NCBI GenBank assembly: GCA_022844135.1
Contig: JALHMG010000034.1
Coordinates: 1 to 64,000, forward strand
Origin: Lysobacterales bacterium
Lineage (GTDB): Bacteria > Pseudomonadota > Gammaproteobacteria > Xanthomonadales > SZUA-5
Direction of reading: 5' to 3'
Length of the DNA: 64,000 nt
Shown: positions 61,601 to 64,000 of the stretch, piece by piece
Layout: each line of letters starts with the position of its first letter
How positions within the stretch are numbered: the stretch's first letter is position 1
Program-made: the position numbers and the translations under genes
Notes under the pieces: model-generated
What the model was told of the DNA's origin: nothing
The model's database searches: none
What the model saw: the letters and a program-made list of their open reading frames with translations, nothing else

Positions 61601-61781
61601 CATCACCAGCAGCGGCGCTGGCGCTGCAGCCCGAAAGTCGATCGGACTCACGGTCTTTTCCGGCATGTTGGCCTCGACCCTGCTGGCCGTGGCGCTGGTG
61701 CCAGTGTTTTTTCTAATCATCGAGCAATGGCAGGGTCGAAAAACGAGCCCGGCCCTCACCGAACCGAAGGTTGAACGATGA
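58635..61781 (+). CDS. RND multidrug efflux pump, HAE1 family (AcrB/MexB-like)
   Basis: The protein is 1048 aa, with an ATG in an ATGA overlap with the adaptor. The N terminus is the family's IARYFIERPVLANVIAL. TM4 carries the proton-relay pair in GIVVDDAIVVVEGV. Two large periplasmic porter loops (about 30-335 and 560-870) and twelve helices are evident. The second-half motif GLSAKNAILIVE reads LIALSAKNAILIVEVA. It exports hydrophobic drugs or solvents using the proton gradient. No regulator gene is adjacent. Confidence 0.95.
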   Translation: MIARYFIERPVLANVIALLTLLIGAVSVLGLPVAQYPQLTPPTITVTANYPGANARTVKDVVARAIEQQVNGVEGMLYMQSVASNDGRYTLTVSFAVGTDADQAQVAVQNRVASALPSLPSAVQQQGVVTRKRSTAILQIVTLSSDDPAHDALFLSNFANLRLRESLARLPGIADVGVFGVGAYSMRIWLDAAQMKQRGLNPSAVIAVVGKQTQRISAGQLGMPPAPPGQQQQLSIVVDGPLEDAEEFGNLVIATGDGGAVTRLRDVARIELGSQNYNQTFTFDGRSAGGIAIYQLPDANALDAADAVRAELKRLSAGFPKGLRFDVPLDTTVFVRASIHEVYKTLVEAGLLVLLVIIVFLQDWRATLVPATTVPITVIGAFAAMAALGFSINLLTLFAIVLCIGIVVDDAIVVVEGVAQKLEEGMPAREAAVSAMNELLGPIIGVTLVLTAVFLPAAFIPGITGEMYKQFALVIAATAVISGINAVTLKPAQSAQYLRPHDPGRRPGRFARAFDAVYGPTERAYLRLIQILLRRRWLSAAAGALLIGLSAWGFATIPTGFIPTEDQGFVMVALQLPDAASLERTDRAAQQLVQAGLQVPGVKHAIAVGGVSPLESNAPLSSAALVYFVLKDWDERGKSAGQDLRSIFKRLNEELDRLPDASGLVLVPPPINGLGLSGGFQMQLVLNDGSGDDQKLAAAAQAMVAAASTDPRIERVFTPLRIAVPQLKLDLNRARAEALGVSVGDAYDAMQSYLGSSYVNQFSKFGQNYTIFVQADPKSRLDQDAIGRLTVRSRSGQMVPLSAFVRFSEEQGPAVAAQYNLMPTAAIVGAAATGYSSGEALALMEDLAARTLPAGVSYEWTAMSYQEKLVGNSVVLVFGLAVLLVYLVLAGQYESWWTPVPVLLSVPLSLVGTVAALAAVGLPNNIYVQIGLVLLIALSAKNAILIVEVAHELHQKGMGVVEAALEGSRRRFRPILMTSFAFILGVVPLITSSGAGAAARKSIGLTVFSGMLASTLLAVALVPVFFLIIEQWQGRKTSPALTEPKVER

Positions 61782-61964
61782 GACGCGCCACAACGTGCTT
61801 CTTCAGCGTCGCAGCCACGAACGGAAGGCCGCGCAGCCGCTATCTGAATTTCAGCGACCCCGCCGCGCCCGCTAAAGAACGATGTACCCGCGTCTTCGCG
61901 GATCAGATTTCAACCCTGCGCTGACAGCGCGCCATTACCCCACCCACCGAAGCGGAGCTACACC

Positions 61965-62243
61965 ATGAAGTCGAAACCACGTTGTCTGACCTTCGCCACG
62001 CTGACCTTGTTCGTCGCAGCAGCCACCCCAGCAGGCGCGCAGCTCGGGAAGCCGAGCGCCGAGGAACTGGCCAAGCGGTTCGCTGCGGCCGACACGAATG
62101 CGGATGGACAACTGACGCTCGAAGAGGCTAAGGCCGGTATGCCGCGAGTCGCCAAAAACTTCGCCACGATCGACAAGGACCAGAAGGGCTACATCACCCT
62201 CGATGAAATCAAGGCCGCGATGGCCGCAGGCGGTTCCCGGTAA
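61965..62243 (+). CDS. secreted EF-hand protein
   Basis: The protein is 92 aa. The ATG at 61965 starts a signal peptide (KPRCLTFATLTLFVAAATPA, then GAQ). Two canonical EF-hand loops follow: DTNADGQLTLEE (about 45-56) and DKDQKGYITLDE (about 69-80), each with acidic residues at positions 1, 3 or 5 and 12. It should bind calcium in the periplasm. It lies 183 bp after the RND pump, with the same strand and no visible terminator between. A functional link is not shown. Confidence 0.88.
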   Translation: MKSKPRCLTFATLTLFVAAATPAGAQLGKPSAEELAKRFAAADTNADGQLTLEEAKAGMPRVAKNFATIDKDQKGYITLDEIKAAMAAGGSR

Positions 62244-62286
62244 CGACGGGTGAGGTTCGCCGTCCCTTGGCCTTGAGGATACGCAC

Positions 62287-64000
62287 ATGAAGTACATGAC
62301 GACAGCAACCATGCTGATCGCCCTGATCTGCGTCGTTACTGCGCCGCCAGCAGCGGCGCAGCAGCCGACCGCGGCCCAATCAAGCGCTATCCGCGAGGCT
62401 TGCCGTGCCGACTATCAGAGCCAGTGCGCTGGCGTGCCGACGGGGGGCTCGGCTGCACGAGCCTGTTTACAGGAAAACTTCGCAAGCCTGTCGCCGTCTT
62501 GCCAACAGGCGCTGCGCGCGGTGGCGGAAAGCGACGGTGCCGCTCAGGCGAGCCCAGCCAAGATGGCGCCGGCAGCGGCACCTGCCGCAGGCAGCGCCGA
62601 CACATGGCCGCATGCAATCCGCGGCGATAACGGCGCGGTCACGGTCTTCCAGCCCCAGGTGATCTCCTGGCCCGACCGGCAGACGCTGAACGCACGCATC
62701 GCACTGTCGATCTTGTCGGACGGTGCGAAGACCGCGGTCCTGGGCTCGCTGGAGGCGAGTTTTTCCACGACCACAGATCTGGCAACGCGCCAAGTCACGT
62801 TGAGCAATGCGCGCCTGACCGGCTCGCAGTTCCCCGCTTCCGACAAAGCGCAAGTCGCGCGTTTCGACGAGCGCATCCGTGCTGCGCTGGCCTCGATGCC
62901 GCCCAAGCGGGTGCCGTTGGACTTGCTGTTGTTGAGCCTGCGCTCGGGCGGCGAGACGCCCGCCTCGGTGCCGCTGCAACATGTGCCGCCGACGATCTTC
63001 GTCAGCCAGCGGCCGGCGAGCCTGCTCGTCTTCGACGGCGAACCGGTGCTGACGCCGGTGGCCGGCACGGCGCTCTCGGTGGCCGTCAACACCAACTGGG
63101 ACGTGTTCGTCGATGCCGACAGCAAGACCTGGTACTGGCTGAACGACGGCGCCTGGTTGCGCGCGCCCGACGTCAAAGGCCCCTGGGCTCCGGCCGGCGA
63201 ACTGCCCGCTGCCTTCTCGAAACTGCCCGACGACCGCAACTTCGCCGACGTGCGCCGCAATCTGCCCGGTCGCAGCTTGAGCGTGGCAGACCTGCCGCAG
63301 GTCTTCGTGTCCACCACGCCGGCCGAGGTCATCGTTACACGAGGCGCGCCGCAGTACAGCGCGATCGACGGTACGCGACTGACCTACGCGACTAACACCG
63401 ACGTGCCTCTGTTCCGCCACGTGGACAACAAACTCGTCTACTTCCTCGTCTCGGGGCGCTGGTTTTCGGCCCCCGACCTGCAGGGGCCCTGGACCTTCGC
63501 CACCGCGGCGCTACCGCCCGACTTCGCGCGCATTCCTCCGGATAGCCCACGCGGCTTCGTGCTCGTGTCCGTCCCAAAAACCGAGCAGGCGCAAGAGGCG
63601 CTGATCCAGGCGCAGATTCCGCAGCAGGCCACGCTCGACAAGAACAGCGCCAAGCTCGTGGTGGTGTATGCCGGCGAACCCAAGTTCGAGCCGATTCCCA
63701 ACACATCCATGACCTATGCAGTGAACACGTCGTTCAATGTCGTGCGGGTTGAGAACCGTTACTGGGCCTGCCATCACGGCGCCTGGTTCACCGCGTCGAA
63801 GCCGGTCGGCAACTGGACGCTGGCCGTCACCGTGCCCGCCGCGATCTACACGATCCCGCCCGCGAGCCCGTTGTACCCCTGCACCTACGTACGCGTGTAC
63901 GGGTCCACGCCGACCAGCGTCACGTACGGCTACACGGCCGGATACACGATGGGATTCATCAGCGCTGGCGTCGTCGTCTACGGTACCGGGTGGTACTACC
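62287..64000 (+). CDS. large secreted protein with N-terminal Cys-rich repeat, cut by window end
   Basis: An ATG at 62287, 43 bp after the EF-hand gene, opens a frame with no stop through base 64000 (571 codons seen). It starts with a signal peptide (MKYMTTATMLIALICVVTAP, then PAAAQ). A Cys-rich-repeat-type unit follows (REACRADYQSQCAG ... ARACLQENFASLSPSCQQAL, four Cys). The long remainder has repeated Trp/Tyr-containing units of the type WYWLNDGAWLRAPDVKGPW, RWFSAPDLQGPWTFA and YWACHHGAWFTASKPVGNW. These look like surface- or carbohydrate-binding repeats. The visible end turns Tyr/Gly/Val-rich (TYGYTAGYTMGF). No catalytic motif is seen in the part present. Confidence 0.75.
   Translation, partial: MKYMTTATMLIALICVVTAPPAAAQQPTAAQSSAIREACRADYQSQCAGVPTGGSAARACLQENFASLSPSCQQALRAVAESDGAAQASPAKMAPAAAPAAGSADTWPHAIRGDNGAVTVFQPQVISWPDRQTLNARIALSILSDGAKTAVLGSLEASFSTTTDLATRQVTLSNARLTGSQFPASDKAQVARFDERIRAALASMPPKRVPLDLLLLSLRSGGETPASVPLQHVPPTIFVSQRPASLLVFDGEPVLTPVAGTALSVAVNTNWDVFVDADSKTWYWLNDGAWLRAPDVKGPWAPAGELPAAFSKLPDDRNFADVRRNLPGRSLSVADLPQVFVSTTPAEVIVTRGAPQYSAIDGTRLTYATNTDVPLFRHVDNKLVYFLVSGRWFSAPDLQGPWTFATAALPPDFARIPPDSPRGFVLVSVPKTEQAQEALIQAQIPQQATLDKNSAKLVVVYAGEPKFEPIPNTSMTYAVNTSFNVVRVENRYWACHHGAWFTASKPVGNWTLAVTVPAAIYTIPPASPLYPCTYVRVYGSTPTSVTYGYTAGYTMGFISAGVVVYGTGWYY

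Overview
This window looks like chromosomal DNA of a high-GC gammaproteobacterium, most likely a Xanthomonadales/Lysobacterales relative. The evidence is the lipid A/outer-membrane gene order frr-uppS-cdsA-dxr-rseP-bamA-skp-lpxD-fabZ-lpxA-lpxB-rnhB, a secreted S46 dipeptidyl-peptidase, several secreted proteins with IPTL-like C-terminal anchors, and the paired GWGL-type C-terminal repeats common in this order. The assignment rests on remembered family distributions, not on a search.

Region by region. (1) 0-5.3 kb is accessory. It holds a leaderless SGNH-hydrolase/subtilase fusion, a small protein resembling a subtilase propeptide, and a leaderless peptidoglycan-binding M15 peptidase. Decayed toxin-antitoxin genes follow (DUF433 with an internally deleted DUF5615, and a frameshifted antitoxin-like remnant), with hairpin repeats and a 111-bp MITE-like element in between. 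(2) 5.3-14.4 kb carries a REC-REC-PAS-GGDEF-EAL signalling protein, a secreted choice-of-anchor-I protein, a PaaK-like adenylate-forming enzyme with an unclear start, a Tat-exported PhoX-type phosphatase and a secreted protein of unknown function. (3) 14.6-27.7 kb carries prmB and the tightly overlapping envelope operon from frr to rnhB, interrupted only by two intergenic repeat arrays. (4) 27.7-37.1 kb carries an S46 peptidase, a 327-bp inverted-repeat-bounded insertion abutting mnmG, mnmG itself, a lipoprotein, a ThrE-type exporter, an EamA transporter and an aldehyde dehydrogenase. (5) 37.1-50.3 kb is a block of large secreted proteins: two tandemly duplicated P-domain/DUF11 proteins, a serine hydrolase/esterase/GWGL fusion and a C25 (gingipain-like) peptidase. 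(6) 50.4-53.6 kb is a compact minus-strand operon of YciI, enoyl-CoA hydratase, a nitrilase homologue with altered catalytic residues and a membrane protein, followed by a GNAT gene. (7) 53.8-55.4 kb is tRNA-Phe(GAA) with a 1.4-kb integrated remnant bounded by a 46-bp duplication of the tRNA 3' end. The remnant contains a HicBA-like pair and the 3' end of a tyrosine integrase. (8) 56.0-64.0 kb is an RND efflux operon in the order outer-membrane factor, adaptor, pump, then an EF-hand protein and a large Cys-rich secreted protein cut off by the window end.

How the genes work together: the core block makes undecaprenyl diphosphate, CDP-diacylglycerol, MEP (the isoprenoid precursor) and UDP-diacylglucosamine/lipid X. 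It also encodes BamA and Skp, which put proteins into the outer membrane, and RseP, which signals envelope stress. The secreted hydrolases (PhoX-type, S46, C25, esterase fusion) fit a bacterium that scavenges peptides, esters and phosphate from polymers. The most unusual parts are the leaderless SGNH-subtilase/propeptide-like/M15 cassette at the left end and the miniature tRNA-Phe island carrying a HicBA-like pair.
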